From Tribonema minus (lineage: Eukaryota > Sar > Xanthophyceae > Tribonematales > Tribonemataceae): DNA of 64,000 bases. Shown one piece after another: positions 34,901 through 46,873 of this stretch (positions are counted from its first letter, which is position 1; the number at the start of each line of letters is the position of its first letter). The notes beneath the pieces were generated by a model that had not been told where the DNA came from, ran no database searches, and saw nothing but the letters and a program-made list of their open reading frames with translations. A program made the translations under genes and the position numbers. The stretch is taken from positions 434,001 to 498,000 of the forward strand of contig JAFCMP010000526.1 in assembly GCA_017506865.1 (NCBI GenBank), given 5' to 3'.

Positions 34901-37900
34901 CACCGCAGACTGCCTCCCCTTCCATTGAGCTTCACCCCGACCTGAGTCTGCCGCCTCTCAACCGAGTGCAACAGCACTGACCCCGACCTTGCTTGCATCG
35001 TGCAGTGCGCTACACCTGCGCGCGCCGCCCTCCACCGCGCCCCTCTTTCAAATCATGACACTGCAACCACCCCCCGCCGCCCACGTGACCCCGACCCCGC
35101 CCCTACCCCCAACCTATGCCACGTGCAGCGCTGCCATGGATGCCTGCGCGCGGATGCGCTGTCGCTGCTGGACGCGCCGCGCGCCGCCCTAAACCCCACC
35201 CCTACTTTAATTCATGACACTGCGACCATCCCCTGCAGCCCGTGTGACCCCGACCCCACCCTTCCCCAACCCTGACCTACGCCATGTGGTGCAGCGCTGC
35301 CATGGATGCCTGCGCGCGCGCTGGCCAGTGGATGCGCGCGCTCTCGCTGCTGGACGCCCTGCGCGCCGCCGGCCTGCGGCCCGACGCGGCGGCGTACGCG
35401 ACGGCCGCCAATGCGTGCGCGCGCACGGGCGAGTGGCGCACGGCCTTCCTTCTGCTCAACGAGATGGGCGCGGAGGGCATCAAACCGGACGCCGTCAGGT
35501 GCGCTGTCGGCGCTTTCTCGCGCGTTCTGGTGTTCTTGAAGTTTATCACAGTGTTGACGGCATTTTCTCGCACGTTGCGGAAGTGTTCGTGGTGTTCTGG
35601 AAGTTTCTCGCATGTTCCGCATATGGGCGCCAAGCAGATGTCGTCAGGTGTGTACGCATTTTCTCGCGCGTTCTGGAAGTTTATACGGTGTTCTGGATGT
35701 TTCGCACGTGCTCCGCGTTCGGGTGCCGAGGCATCAAGCCGTACGCGTGTGTGTTTGCGGCATGTCTCATCGCGCTGTTGTGGAAGCTTCTCGGGCTGTT
35801 CTGGAAGTTTCTCGGGCTGCTGGAAGTTTCTTGGGTGGTTGTGGAAGTTTCTCAGACTGTTCTGGAAGTTTCTGTGCCCGCACTCGGGCGCGGGCGCGTG
35901 AGCTTCGCGAGGCTGTTGCCGGTGAAGGAGGTTGGAGGTTGCACGGTGTCAGGAATGGCTGCAGCGAGCGCTCTGCCTGCCTTGATGGTATCGTGATGGA
36001 AGGGCGAGTCGCTATTGGCCCACGCGTTGACATGCTGCGAAGGTGTGCGAGCGACTGACGCTGTTGCCCGCATTGCAATGGAATGGGCCTCAGGAAAAAT
36101 GCTCAAAGGCAAACGCTGCAAGAAGCCCAATCGCCATATGCTCATCAGCACATTCTCCTACCTAACAACCTACCTACCTACGCGCGCTACTTGTCGCGCA
36201 GCTACACGTGCGCGGTGTGGGCGTGCGCGAACGCCCCCGACACCGCCGACGGCAGCACCGCCGACAGCACTGACGGCGGCGGCAGCGGCGGCAGCAGCGG
36301 CGGCGGCAGCGGCGGCAAAGGCGGCGCGCAGTGGGAGCGCGCGCTGCTGCTGCTGGCGGACATGAAGGCGCACGGCATCGCGGTGCCGCTGCGCGCGTAC
36401 AACGCTGCGATTCTGGCGTGTGCGCGGGCCGGCCGCACATCTACGGCGCTTGGCCTGCTGTCTGATGTGATTGCGGCGCCGCGCCTGACGCCGGACAAGA
36501 TCACGTACTCAGGTGAATTTGAAGTACTTGTTGAAGTACGGTGTTTGCGCTGCAGTTCTGTTGCTTTTTGAAGTGAGCGCGGCGCCGCCTGTGGCGCCGG
36601 ACGTCGCGACGTGCCGCAGGTGATGCCTGATGCAGCATTTGATCATACCTGTCTTGCGACATGTTGCGCTCACGACGAGTGTGGACTTGAGGCGCAGCTG
36701 ACGTGCGCTGGCACGTACGCCGCGTGCAGCGCATGCAGCACTGCATCTGGTTCAATGGTGTGGCGGGTGGACTTGATATGCCGGCGGCTGTGCGCTAACC
36801 CTAACCCTAAGGCTAGCTTCCACAGCGCTCGAACTGCTGTTTGACGTGCGCGTGACGCCGCCCTGCATGCCCAACATGATCACATATTCAGGTGGCTCTT
36901 GTGGTTACAGCAGGTTTTGTTTCAGCTGCCAGCACGTTGCGCTGCTGCTGCTAGTGGAGTTGAAGCGTCGCATGCTGGGCGTGGAGTTTCAGCGTCGGCT
37001 GCCACGTGGTGTGTTGACATGCACTTCAACTTCAGGCTCATTGTTGCGTCTGCAGGAGATTATTTTTAGACAGCTCAAATGCTGCTGCCCTGCTGCCGCT
37101 GCTTCGTTGCTGCTGCTGCTGCCGCTGTTCTGCTGCTGCCACTGCTCTGCTGTTGCTGCTGCTGTTGCTGCTGCTGCTGCGCTGCTCTGCTGCTGCTGCT
37201 GCGCTGCCGCCGCTGCTGCTGCCGCTGCCACGACGCGCAGCCGCGCTGCACGCATGCGCGCGCGGCCGCCCGCCCAGCGCCGCCGCTGCGGAGGCGCTTC
37301 TGGGGACCATGACGCAGGCCGGCATCGCGCCAGACGTCATTGCGTTCTCGGCAGCGCTCGCAGGTACACACACTTGAAGTAGTATTCTTATCGGCAGCGC
37401 GCGCTGGCCCGCACTCTTAAAGTAGATTGCTTGTCGCGTTTGTCACCGGGTGCAGTGCGCCGGTTAGCAGCGAGCTGCGTGTAGGTGCAGGTGTGTGTTC
37501 CCCTGGCCAGTGCGATGAATTCAAGCTGCTCGAGGGCGAGCACCGCTCAGGGTGCTGCGAAGCGGGGAAGCATGGACACATACCGCTTGCACTGCTGCCG
37601 TGGGCTTTGGCTTTCATGAGGCAGAGCGTGCCAATATGGATGTGGTTGCTGAGATGGCAGCGCAGCGCTAGGGGAACACGTTACCCCTTTGCTCTGCTCA
37701 GCGCTTGTGCTCAACAGCGTCGCTTATATGTTCAGCTCACCCTTCGCAGCGTGGGTGAGCTTTCCACGCGCGACAGCGGCGTGACATCATCTTGCGCTCG
37801 CGGCGCCGCCGCCGACGCCGCCCCCCCCTCAGTCTCTTGCCGCACTCTGCGCACCACTAGGACCATCACAATCACAAGCGCAAGTCGTCTCAGTGCGCTG

Positions 37901-38338
37901 CGTGACCATCACACACGACACGCGGCAGCACTCGCGCAGTCGCCGCTGCCGCTGCCGCCCGCACAGTCCTCAACTTGCGCACCGACTGCCACCTTCCTCC
38001 GTGCACACACCAACCAACCCCTGCGCCCCGCGCCTGCATGCCCCGCCATCGCCGCTGCAGCGTGCGTGGGCGCGCGCGATGCCGCCGCCGCGCGGCGCGT
38101 GCTCGCGGCGATGGCCACAGCAGACATCGCGCCCGACGCCGTCGCGCTGCGCGCCGCCGCCGCCGCGGGCGCCGTCAGCGGCGAGCTCGGCGCCGCAGAG
38201 GACGTGCTCGATGAGATGCGGGCGCTGGGAGTCGCGCCGGATCAGGCGCTGTACACTTCGCTGGTGCGCTCGATCGTCGCCGGCGCGGGCGGCGGCGGTG
38301 CCGCCGCTGCTGCCGCTGCTGCTGCGGGTGCGGAGTGA
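28915..38338 (+). CDS. Pentatricopeptide repeat (PPR) protein, 10 exons
   Basis: Exons: 28915-29621, 29954-30180, 31047-31316, 32458-32690, 33960-34096, 35295-35498, 36202-36512, 36826-36891, 37241-37363, 38061-38338. They join in frame to 851 residues. The first 160 or so residues are Ser/Arg-rich and disordered, compatible with an organelle transit peptide plus linker. From about residue 160 there are 12 to 14 PPR units of about 35 residues, e.g. AYIFGAAISALARSRKWQQA, VSYNSCISAAARA, VTYTAAINACGANGQADLA, SAAMDACARAGQW, AYNAAILACARAGRTSTA. PPR proteins bind RNA in plastids or mitochondria and act in editing, splicing or stability. No DYW, E or SMR domain is seen; the end is an alanine run. 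Unit junctions DTIAF/SAAMD and DAV/SYTCA fall on introns. Exon 8 (66 bases) joins two units with about 14 residues missing, so one small exon may be unrecognised. Residues encoded near 36250-36320 are a GGS linker inside a unit. Confidence 0.85.
31440..31525 (+). repeat. Donor-side copy of PPR exon 3 end
   Basis: Bases 31448-31524 repeat the end of exon 3 (31240-31316): cctggggctgacsgt.gcgtcgatg, then ggggcaggcgg(c)agaggc.gtgcagctg. The copy carries frame-breaking changes and a weakened donor. Confidence 0.75.
32691..33180 (+). repeat. Donor-side copies of PPR exon 4 end, about 101-base period
   Basis: The segment gggagtgggaggcggcgctg...ctgctgaggcg.gtgacggatgggcag then gtatgta occurs at 32640-32697 (real exon end), 32741-32797 and 32842-32901. 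A fourth decayed copy lies at 32990-33028. Copies 2 and 3 share an extra base that would shift the frame. From about 33030 to 33175 a second set of about 30-base repeats (agggggta..gggta) follows. Confidence 0.85.
33183..33440. repeat. Long hairpin with 43-bp perfect stem in a PPR intron
   Basis: Bases 33241-33283 are the exact reverse complement of 33341-33383, with a 57-base loop. Outside this the pairing continues imperfectly: 33183-33240 with 33384-33440, including caaacaggtgcccgagcgagcc against ggctcgcccggggcacctgtttg. The total stem is about 100 bp. It is in intron 4 of the PPR gene. It could be a small foldback element or a hairpin RNA precursor. Confidence 0.85.
34680..35294 (+). repeat. 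Acceptor-side copies of PPR exon 6 start
   Basis: The sequence cgctgccatggatgcctgcgcgcg, the start of exon 6, occurs in the intron at about 34702-34726 and 35131-35155 before the real exon at 35295. Copies are linked by blocks of cttca.tycrtgacactgc(a/g)accatcc and cccacgtgaccccgacccc. Only the last copy continues into a full PPR unit. Confidence 0.8.
35499..35900 (+). repeat. Degenerate intron repeats with donor-side copies, PPR intron 6
   Basis: The motif ttctcgcgcgttctggaagttt recurs six or more times with variants. Two copies of the exon 6 end plus donor are embedded: near 35622-35650 (gatgtcgtcaggtgtg) and 35725-35755 (ggcatcaagccgtacgcgtg). Confidence 0.65.
36513..36625 (+). repeat. 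Donor-side copy of PPR exon 7 end
   Basis: Bases 36580-36625 repeat gcggcgccgc.ctg.cgccggac...gcaggtgat, corresponding to the end of exon 7 and its donor. The functional exon 8 (36826-36891) ends in a similar way (acgccg.....atgatcacatattcaggt), so exon 8 may itself be an exapted edge copy. Confidence 0.55.
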
Positions 38339-40291
38339 TGTGGGCCGCGCTGCCACGGCGGCAGCAGCGGCGGCGGCAGCTGCGCAGGTGTTTTGAGTTG
38401 GCGGCGGTCGCGGGACAGCATCCAGTCAGGCGTTGCAGTTCATTTGAGCATCTGGGGTTGCTTGATGCGTAGTTGCGGACTGCCATGTGTGCAGTGTGAG
38501 CCTCCTGCGGTTCAGAGGCACGCTGCAGCCTGCTTCGCCTTATAAAAGCCCATTATTGGCGGCTGTCAAGGTTTGGGGTCAAACTCAAGCTGGCGGAGTG
38601 TTCGCTGGGCTGATGTCACAAGTGGTGTGATGAGCCAGAGCGGCTTGCTTGTGCAGGCTGTGCAGCACCCGGCTGCCGTAGCAGCTCTTGCGGCGAAGGC
38701 TGTTGCCTAGTTCTTGATGTTGTGTTTTTGCACGGATCACAAACATTCAACAGTCACACACATCACACGTAGCATTCGAAGCTTTCCAATGTACCACTAG
38801 TCTAGGCCCTCTGCAGCCATCTCACCGCTTGTGCACATGAACGCGCTCTTTCATGCTGCCACGTCCTTGTGCTGGTGTTGGTGCCTTGACAGCAAGCATT
38901 GCGCCCTGCCAGAAACCAAATCCGGCGCGGCATGTGCACCTCTGTCGATGAGATTCAGCACGTTTAATAGTGCTCCAGTTGGGTACATAGCGCACCGCTT
39001 TCTCATCTTGCATAGGATCTCGCTATGCGCACTTGCACGCCTGTTAAATCCAGAAGGTTAGTTTTGAGGCTGGATTTTGAAGCGCCAGGCTGGTGTTCGG
39101 GTGCGGCGGTGCAACGGTGTGGTGTGGTTTGGTAGTGGGGGTGGGGGTGTTGGGGGGGGGGGGGGGGGGGGGAGGGGGGGGGGGGAGGGGAGGGAGGGGA
39201 GGTTCTTGGTTTCTTGATGGAGATGGCGGTTGGAGAGGCTGCCGCCCCCCCCCCCCCCGTCTGCGACAAAGAGCTAGGCAGTTGCTCAACAATGTAAGAC
39301 CATGTGGACGACTTGCGCCCCTACGCCAACTCTATAGTTCTACAAACACTGTACTGTGCCGAGGTGGTCTTCTGAGGCATTTACTTCAGCACGAATACGT
39401 ATTGACAGCCCAGACCCCCCCCCGGATGCAGCATGCACTTGTTGGTTGGAACAAAATACATGAGGGCCCAAGAACTCCCTCCGGTATTATGCTTCAAACA
39501 CCAGCTACATGCGATGGGTGGGTCTGACAGCATAACCACTCGCTTGCTTTCTTGCGGGACGCACGCTCAGAAATTTCTGTCTTTGAAAAAAGCCGTTGCT
39601 CCACAAAACGTCGGTTTTACAGATGACCGGAAAGCAAGGGTGTTGCAATCTTGGTGTGGTGACGGTGACAGCTGGAAAGGTGGACAAACGCTTGACCAGG
39701 TGCGGAGCGACAGGCTGCGAGGACTTCCTTTTTTGGCAGCTGAGACCTCACCTCGATTGTGACGAAACCGCAAAAATACACCTTTTTGCGACAAAGCAAG
39801 TGTTCATCCGATGAGGGTACGTGCAGTCGCACCACGCACCCGGTCAGTACATAGCACCCTCTCTTCTGCAAGAGCCCGATCAGAAACACTTGCGTTTGTC
39901 GCCTGGCTGCGCGTAACTGCTCAAATCCCAGATCTTCAACGTGCCTGTTGCGCAGTTTGGACTTGCAAGCTTGCTCCACTAGGTGCTGGACATCACCTCC
40001 GCTCATTGGGCATCAACCAAGCACCCATCAATCTTCGAATAGGCCATGGCTTGTCAATGAATTGAGACAATATCTTCACATCGCTTGCAATTGGCCACTC
40101 AGTTGAGGCGTCTGTCAACAAACATCGAGTGCACTTCGTCACAGGCACGAGCACAGTTCACCGAGATACAGGGGTGACGCACACCAAAAGCAAGCATAAA
40201 GTACAGCTGCCGAGAAATGGCAGAGAGCCTAGCCAACTCAAACGATGTGATAACACACGCTTCATTATTGACAAAGCGCACACAGCAGCGC
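38339..40291. other. Intergenic region between the PPR gene and the AP2 gene (convergent ends)
   Basis: Both neighbouring genes end here, so it holds two 3' UTRs. No protein gene is supported. It contains very long G tracts interrupted by single A residues at 39147-39200 and a C tract at 39246-39258. The overlapping open frames are all low-complexity or unrecognisable. Confidence 0.45.
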
Positions 40292-43200
40292 TCAGCCCCG
40301 CCGCGGGCAGCCCATAATGTTCGAAATCATCTCCAGCTTCACGTCGTCCGACGCGTCGAGCGTCCTCAGATGCTCCACGAGCGCCGCCTGCGTGCGCGCC
40401 TTGTCCGCCTGCCGCGTCAGCTGCCGCAGCGCCGCCGCCGCCGCGCTGTTGACGGGCTCCGCAGCAGCCGCCGCCGCCGTCGCCGCCGCCGTCGCTGGCG
40501 CCTGATTGACTATCAGATCGTGTACAAAGCCTGTGCCGACGGGCTGTGCTGTTGAAGTTGGCGGAACCGCCGTCCAGTGCGGCGCCCGAGAAGTCGGCGT
40601 CGAGCGCTGCTGCTGCTGCTGCTGCGGCGGCGGCGGCGCTTGAGGGTGCGCATTGGCAGCTGCCGTGTCTACCGCCGCCAGCGCTGGTTGCTGCGCAGCA
40701 GCAGCGGCGCCAGGCGTGGCAGCAGCGGCGCCGCAGCTCGCCGCCGCCGCGGCTGCTGCCGCTGCCGCCACGGCCGGCGGCGACATTGGCGCCGCCGCCG
40801 CCGCCGCCGCGGCATAGTACTCCGCGTAAGCGCCGCCGTTTGCCATGGCGGCTTCCGCGGAGAGCACGCCCGCTTCGAGCTCCGCCTTAAGCGCGAGCGC
40901 GGCGGTGCGCGCGCGCTTGGGGTGGTTGCCGGGCGTGAAGGGCGCCGCGGGCGGGCGCTTGCGCGCCTCCTCGAGGCGCAGCGCGGCGCTGGCGACGTAC
41001 TGGTCGCGGCGCGGCTGCGAGACGGCGTAGAGCGCTGCCTCCTCGGGGGGGATGTCGTTGAGGAGGTGCTGCGAGGGGCAGCGCGAGGGGGAGGGGAGGG
41101 GGAGGCGGTGTGAGAGGGTAGCGCTTCGATGTGCAGCAGAACACGAAGGCAGAGAGCGATGCGTGACGTGCGCGAGGGGAGGGGAAGGCGGTGTGAGCAC
41201 GCCGAACTTTTGGTGTGCCGTAGAAGTCAAGGCACAGAGGGGTTACACGGCGTTTCATGGCCTGCAGCACATGCCAGCAGCTGCTTTTGATTGCTGCCAT
41301 TGTCATCGCGCCGACTACTGCGGTGCTTGCTGCATGGCGCAGCACTGTATCGTCACCACATGCTCCCCAGTACCAGCAATCAGGACGTGCAGTATGCTGC
41401 GCAGCAAACGTCATTTTTGTCCAAATGCTGTGATAACTGAGAAACACATGGCAAGTGGAAAGTTGAAGCTTCACCTGGTGATCTGGCCGCAGGTGTCTGA
41501 TGCCCTCGTTATATGCCAGCGCCGCCTCTATGGGTGTGTCCCACGTCCCAAACCGTAATTTCACGCCATCCCTGCCAAAGCAAGCACCACATAGGCGGAG
41601 AGCAGAGGGCCGTCACAAGTGGCGCTGTCGTCATATGAAGCACACATCATGACAGTCCACAGCAGGTGCAGTTCAAAGTGCATATTTCATTCTGCAACTT
41701 GAAGCCATTCTTGTAAACATGCGCGGTGAGACAGGTGGGGCCGTCGTGTGGATGAGTAAAGTTATGTCTGTGCACGCATTCAGACGCAACGGCCCATGGG
41801 TTCACCAGCCCATGAAGCAGTTAATGACTAGAATGAGGTGCTTCATGCACCACTATTTGCTCTCGTGGTGCCAGCTTTGCATTGGATTGACTGTGAAAAA
41901 TACTCATCAAGCCCTTCATTGGTGGCCCGAGGCTGTCAAGAAAATAGTGGCAGCATGCGTTGCTGGTACTTCTATTACGGGCTGTGTTGTGAGTTTCACG
42001 TCAGCCGCAATGTAGCACTCAGTACCCCCCGCCGCCGCCTACTGTCATCTCATTTACGCAACCCTGTGTGTGCTCTCCACGACGTGCGCGGCATACACGT
42101 GCTTCTGAGACAACGCACTGCTTTGAAGTGTGACGCACCGTCGAATGGCAACATGTTCAAGTTGAAGATTGAGAACGCACCTGTTGAACTGCGCCATGTA
42201 CTTGGTGCCGTTTCTGGTGATGCCTGTGTAGTTGTGCAGCGGAGACGCGCGCACGTGTGCCTGCGCCCGCAGCAGCGACCAGGCGACGAATGAGACTCTA
42301 TCATGCACATATGAGTGAGGGCCCCGATGGTGAGCACTGCACGAAGTCCCACTTGCTTTTACTGGCGCCTGCAGCACCAACCAGGCGGCGAATGAGACTC
42401 TTGCAAGCACATGCCAGTGAGCGGGGGCCCCAATGCTGAGGATCGCACACACTTCAAGTTGCCTGTGATCAGAAGGCAAGCTCAGTTGACACGCACTGCA
42501 ACAAGCAAGTTGTGATCAGAAGGCAAGCTCATTGTCTCGAGCTTATCGCACTGGATGCGCAGCGAGCCTGTTGACCCATTTGTGACATCGGTAGGCCCAA
42601 CGCGCCCTAGTAAAGCTTACGCATACTGGTGACTTGGTGATGGTACTTGGCAATGAGAGCGCGTGACCTACTTCGAAGTAGATTTATGCCAATTGGCACA
42701 ATGCGTAACCGACCTACCGCACAAACATACTGCTTCTTTAACGTCATGCAAGGACGTTGCAGCGCGCCATGTGCCTTGGCAAGCTGCATGTCGCGCTCAC
42801 ATATCAGTTGGTGATGCTCAGCGGGCTCACATTAGGGATAGGCCCAGAGTAAATTAGGGTTAGCGCTAGGGCTAGGTTAGGTTAGGCAAGGTGAGGTCTG
42901 CGCTGGCGTCAATCGACACAAGAGTATATGGGTTTGCAGCACCTCTGGAGAGAGCTCATTGGCCTACTTCGAGGTAGTTTTCTTTCCCGCTCGGCCTCAT
43001 GCGACCTGGCACTGGGCCCGCACGCCCTGATGCCGACACAGCCGGAGACCTGCATCGCGCCAGCACCGTCGTTACTGGGCGCTGCTGCATGGCAGGCCAC
43101 AGGCAAGTACGTATCTACTGCTAGAGCGAAAAGCGTGCCTGCGCGAAGACCAGCGCGCAAGCCTGGACACAGACGCAAGCGGCTGCACCCGCCGGGCCGC

Positions 43201-44983
43201 GGAGCAGCGTCTCGCGGGCGTCGCAACAAAACTTGAACTCATGCATGAATTCATCTTCAACTTGAACTTGAAGTACCAGCAAGCACGGACCGTAGGCCTC
43301 TCGTGGCACTGCAGTCAAACTTCAAAAGCTAGCACAATTTAAACTTCAGCTTCAACTTGAAGTACCTGCAAGGACGGGTCGTAGGCCTCGGAGCCTGGAC
43401 CAGACACGCCATCGTCCATGTAAGCGGTCTCGTTCTCTGCAAGCGAGCTGATGGACACGTCGGAGTCTGTGCAGCGGTGCAGGAGCAGCAGCGCAGTGCT
43501 CAGCATCACATGCGCGCGTCAAACTTCAACTGAGACTTCAAACATGCGCGGCGGGAGCAGCACGGCAGCGCTCAGCGTTCAGCGTCACGCACGCGCGGAA
43601 TTTCAACTAAGGCTTCGAACGCGCACGCATGCGCAACAGAAGAGTAGAGTTAGGCCTCTGCTGGCGAGATATGCGTGACGTTCGCGGCCGCAACTGGAAC
43701 TTCCAATGAATATTGACGCATGCGCAACACAAGAGAGCGGTTGGGCCTGTGCTGGCGAGTTATGGCAATTGGTCACACATGGGAAGCGTGCATGCAGAAG
43801 AGGCGGAGGCAGATGGTGCATGCTGTGCTAGCGTCGACAGCAAAACTGCTTGTGGTGATGACCGTTGCAGCAGTTGATGGCCTAGCCTTGAGCGTAACCT
43901 TAGCCTCTGAGGCTGGAGGGGAAATGCACGCCCTGACCTGAAACGCACGCATGTGCTTGAGTGGGCGAAGCGAAATGAGAGGATGAACGGCACACCATGA
44001 CGTGACGGTATAGTACCACGACATGAAGAACGAAGTGAACGATTCGTTTAAGAAGTCGTGTGTGGACTGCCCGTTCCACCATTCCACAGGCGATGGCACA
44101 GGCAGTGACTCCGACATGAATACCTCAAAGGGTATATACATGTAAAGCCGCAGTACACCGGTGCTGTGACATGAGCATGTGTCGGCGTGCCGTGGTCAGG
44201 CGTCTTGGTCCGAACTTGGCTGTGACAGATCATTGAAGCCACAGCTGCGTCCGCGCACCAGGGGTGCCGGAGCAACATAGTACGTGGGCGCCAGTCACTG
44301 TGGCCGGCATGCCACCGGATGCGCTGTTACATGAATAGGGCGGCAAGTAGCGCAAGCATTCTGGTCATACAATCTGCGTGCCGCCGGCTGCAGCCTTATG
44401 GATCAGAGTCATACATGAGTCGGAGTCAGACTCTCACCGGCGCCGTCGGTGGCTGCTGCGGAGGGCGAGCCGTTGTGCGCTGCCACGTCAGCAGCGCTCA
44501 TCGCCATTGGCACTTGGTTGAGCAGGTGCTGCGGGGGCACGCGCGGGCGGCAGACAGCGATCAGCAGCAGCGATGTACACACTTCAACTACTTGAAGTTG
44601 CTGATCAAGAAAAGGAGAAGCAGCAGCGCTCGCACGAGCAGTACACGCTGCTGCTACCCAGCACTGAACACCAAATGATGAACGATGATGTAGTGGTTGG
44701 TACTGTTTCAAAGTTCATGCGAGGGGCACAGCCACTGCCTCAGCAGTAGTCTGAGCAGATCCTGGAAGCGCAAGCGCAGCGAAAAAAAGAGGACGCTTTG
44801 CCGTCACCGCCGGCACGAGCGCAGCATGAAATTGGTAGCGCAGTTCTCAACTCTGACAAAATCACAGGCAGGAACAGCAATAAATGTGGCCCAAAGCTTG
44901 GCACTCGCTTCACTTTGCAGAGAAGCGGAAAGCAGCTGTGACAAAGATGAGAGCGCGACAACAACGTAGATGTGTGTGCACAC

Positions 44984-45064
<81 letters not shown>

Positions 45065-46873
45065 GAGCCTATCCTCAGCCTCCCTGTGCATGGCTCACCA
45101 GGTCATTTGGCCGGAACATACGCACAGCAGCGTTGACTCTCAGCTGCTCCTCCACCAGCACACAACTTCAACTCCAGTAGGCGCATCACTTCAACAAGGC
45201 AGATGTGCGTGCACACACACACTGCTCACCAGGTCATTTGGCCGGAACATGCGCACAGCCGCGTTGACTCTGAGCGCTGCCTCCTCCACTGTGTCAAACA
45301 CGCCCAGCGCCCTCTGCTTCAGCGCGCTGCGCGGAGCGGAGCGGGGACATGGCAGTGTGTGAGGCGGGGGTGTCACCAGCTGAACTTCCAAACCACAAAA
45401 AGCCTCAATGAACAAGGGCTCTAGAGCCAGTCATTTGGGAACCATAAAGATCAACTGCCACAGGCACTCTTCGGAATGCATGCGGCTCACTGCAGTGCAT
45501 ACATCGCGCGCACGCGCATATGGACAAACACCCATACATACGCACCCCGTCTCGTCCCGCAGGTGAATGTAAGAACGGAACCTGTTGCCGCTGGGCTGCA
45601 CGCCGTGGTAGCCGCAGCTGGCGTTCTTCTTGCGGTGCCGCCCGCTGCTGCGCGGCCGCGGCGGCGGCGGCTGCGCAGTCGGCGGCGGCGGCAGCGCCTG
45701 CAGACTTGAATTTGGCGTCGGCGGCAGCGCCTGCAATTGATGACTTGCCATCGGCGTCGGCGGCAGCGTGGTAGGCGTTGGCGGCAGCGCAGTGGGCGTT
45801 GGCGGCAGATGCGGCGGCAGCGCCTGCAAGCTTGAAGTTGGCGGCAGCAGTTGCGCAGCAGCCGGAGCTGGCGCCAGCTGCAGGGCCTGGCAGCAGCGGC
45901 GGCGTGGCAAGTGCGGGGTTTGGTGTGTGCGCGCAGCGACATCGTGAGGTTCGCACGCCAATGTACTGATCAAGAAGACGACACCCTCTCCATGCGCATC
46001 ATCAGATCTGTCGCCCGTCTGTCAGGCAGCACCGACTTCAACATCTGCTGCGCGAGCGACAGGCACAGGGCGGCAGTAAGTCGCGGCGCCGCTGCTGCCT
46101 GCTCACGCCATGCACACCGGACGCTCACCTGGCTGGATGGAGCAGCAGCAGCAGCAGCAGCAGCAGCGGTAGCGGGTGCTGGGGCGGCGGCAGGCGGCGC
46201 CACAGTGGCAGCAGCAGGGATGCCTGCGAGCTGCGCCGCAGCACTGGCGGCAGCAGCAGCGGCTGCCGCCGCCGCAGCAGGTGGCGCCGCTGCTGCTGGC
46301 GCTGGCGCAGCTGCGCCGCCTGCCAAAGCTGCTGCTGGTAGTGCTGCTGCCGCCGCCGGCGCAGCTGCGGCGCCTGCTGCCGCCGCCCCTGTTGAAGCTG
46401 CAGTCCCTGGAGCAGCTGTGTCGCCTGCTCCCGTTGGTGCCATTGGCGCCGCCGGGGCAGCTGCGCCATGTGCTGCCGCTGCTGCTGCCTGCGTCGCTGG
46501 TGCTGCTGGTGCAGCCGGAGTGGTAGTGGCGTTGCGTGCTGCCGCCGCCGCTGGCGCTGCTGCCGCCGCCGCCACTGGTCCGGGTGCGGCTACGCCGTGT
46601 GCTGCAGTTGCAGCTGTCACCGGCGGAGCGGTGTTGCCAGCTGTGACGCCTGCCAACGCTGGTGCTGCCGCCGCCGCTGGAACAGTGGCAGGAGCAGCAG
46701 CTACACCAGCAGGTGAACTGCCATTGGCGGTAGCACCACGAGCGGCGCCGTTGAGGGTTAGGGGGACGCCCGAGGCGATGTTGGCGGCGGGGGCAACATC
46801 GGCTTTCGCTCCTAGATCCTGTAGCTTTTTCGCACCAGTGCCATCGCCTGCACTGACTGCTGCAGATGGGGTG
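40292..46873 (-). CDS. Double AP2/ERF-domain transcription factor, 7 exons seen, 5' incomplete
   Basis: Exons in reading order: 46873-46131, 45886-45546, 45326-45230, 44528-44438, 42223-42181, 41571-41475, 41068-40292. They close in frame to 728 residues before the stop at 40294-40292. Exon 1 is an Ala/Pro-rich stretch of about 247 residues; its 5' acceptor has phase 1, so at least one upstream coding exon with the start is missing. The first AP2 domain runs from CGYHGVQPSGNRFRSYIHL through ALGVFDTVEEAALRVNAAVR. The second runs from GITRNGTKYMAQFNR through FGTWDTPIEAALAYNEGIR. Each is followed by HLLNxxP at the start of the next exon. AP2 domains bind DNA, so a nuclear regulator is expected. 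The C-terminal 180 residues are Ala/Gln-rich, typical of activation or interaction regions, ending LEMISNIMGCPRRG. Both AP2 copies have a 97-base middle exon with the same phases, indicating intragenic domain duplication. Confidence 0.85.
42240..42475 (-). repeat. Two tandem copies upstream (coding sense) of AP2 exon 5
   Basis: A unit of about 105-110 bases (gcgcctgc.gcagca.cgaccaggcg.cgaatgagactct...cacat) occurs at about 42255-42355 and 42362-42465 on the + strand. I could not decide whether it derives from the adjacent exon. Confidence 0.6.
44976..45062 (+). repeat. (CA)n microsatellite
   Basis: Roughly 40 uninterrupted CA units with a few flanking variants, in the intron after the first AP2 domain. 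Confidence 0.97.
45080..45170 (-). repeat. Donor-side copy of AP2 exon 3 end
   Basis: The + strand segment gctcaccaggtcatttggcc, continuing to gttgactct.agc, is present at 45094-45160 and again at 45224-45275, where it is the real exon 3 end plus donor (complement). The copy is nearly identical over 60 bases and keeps the splice donor. Confidence 0.85.
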
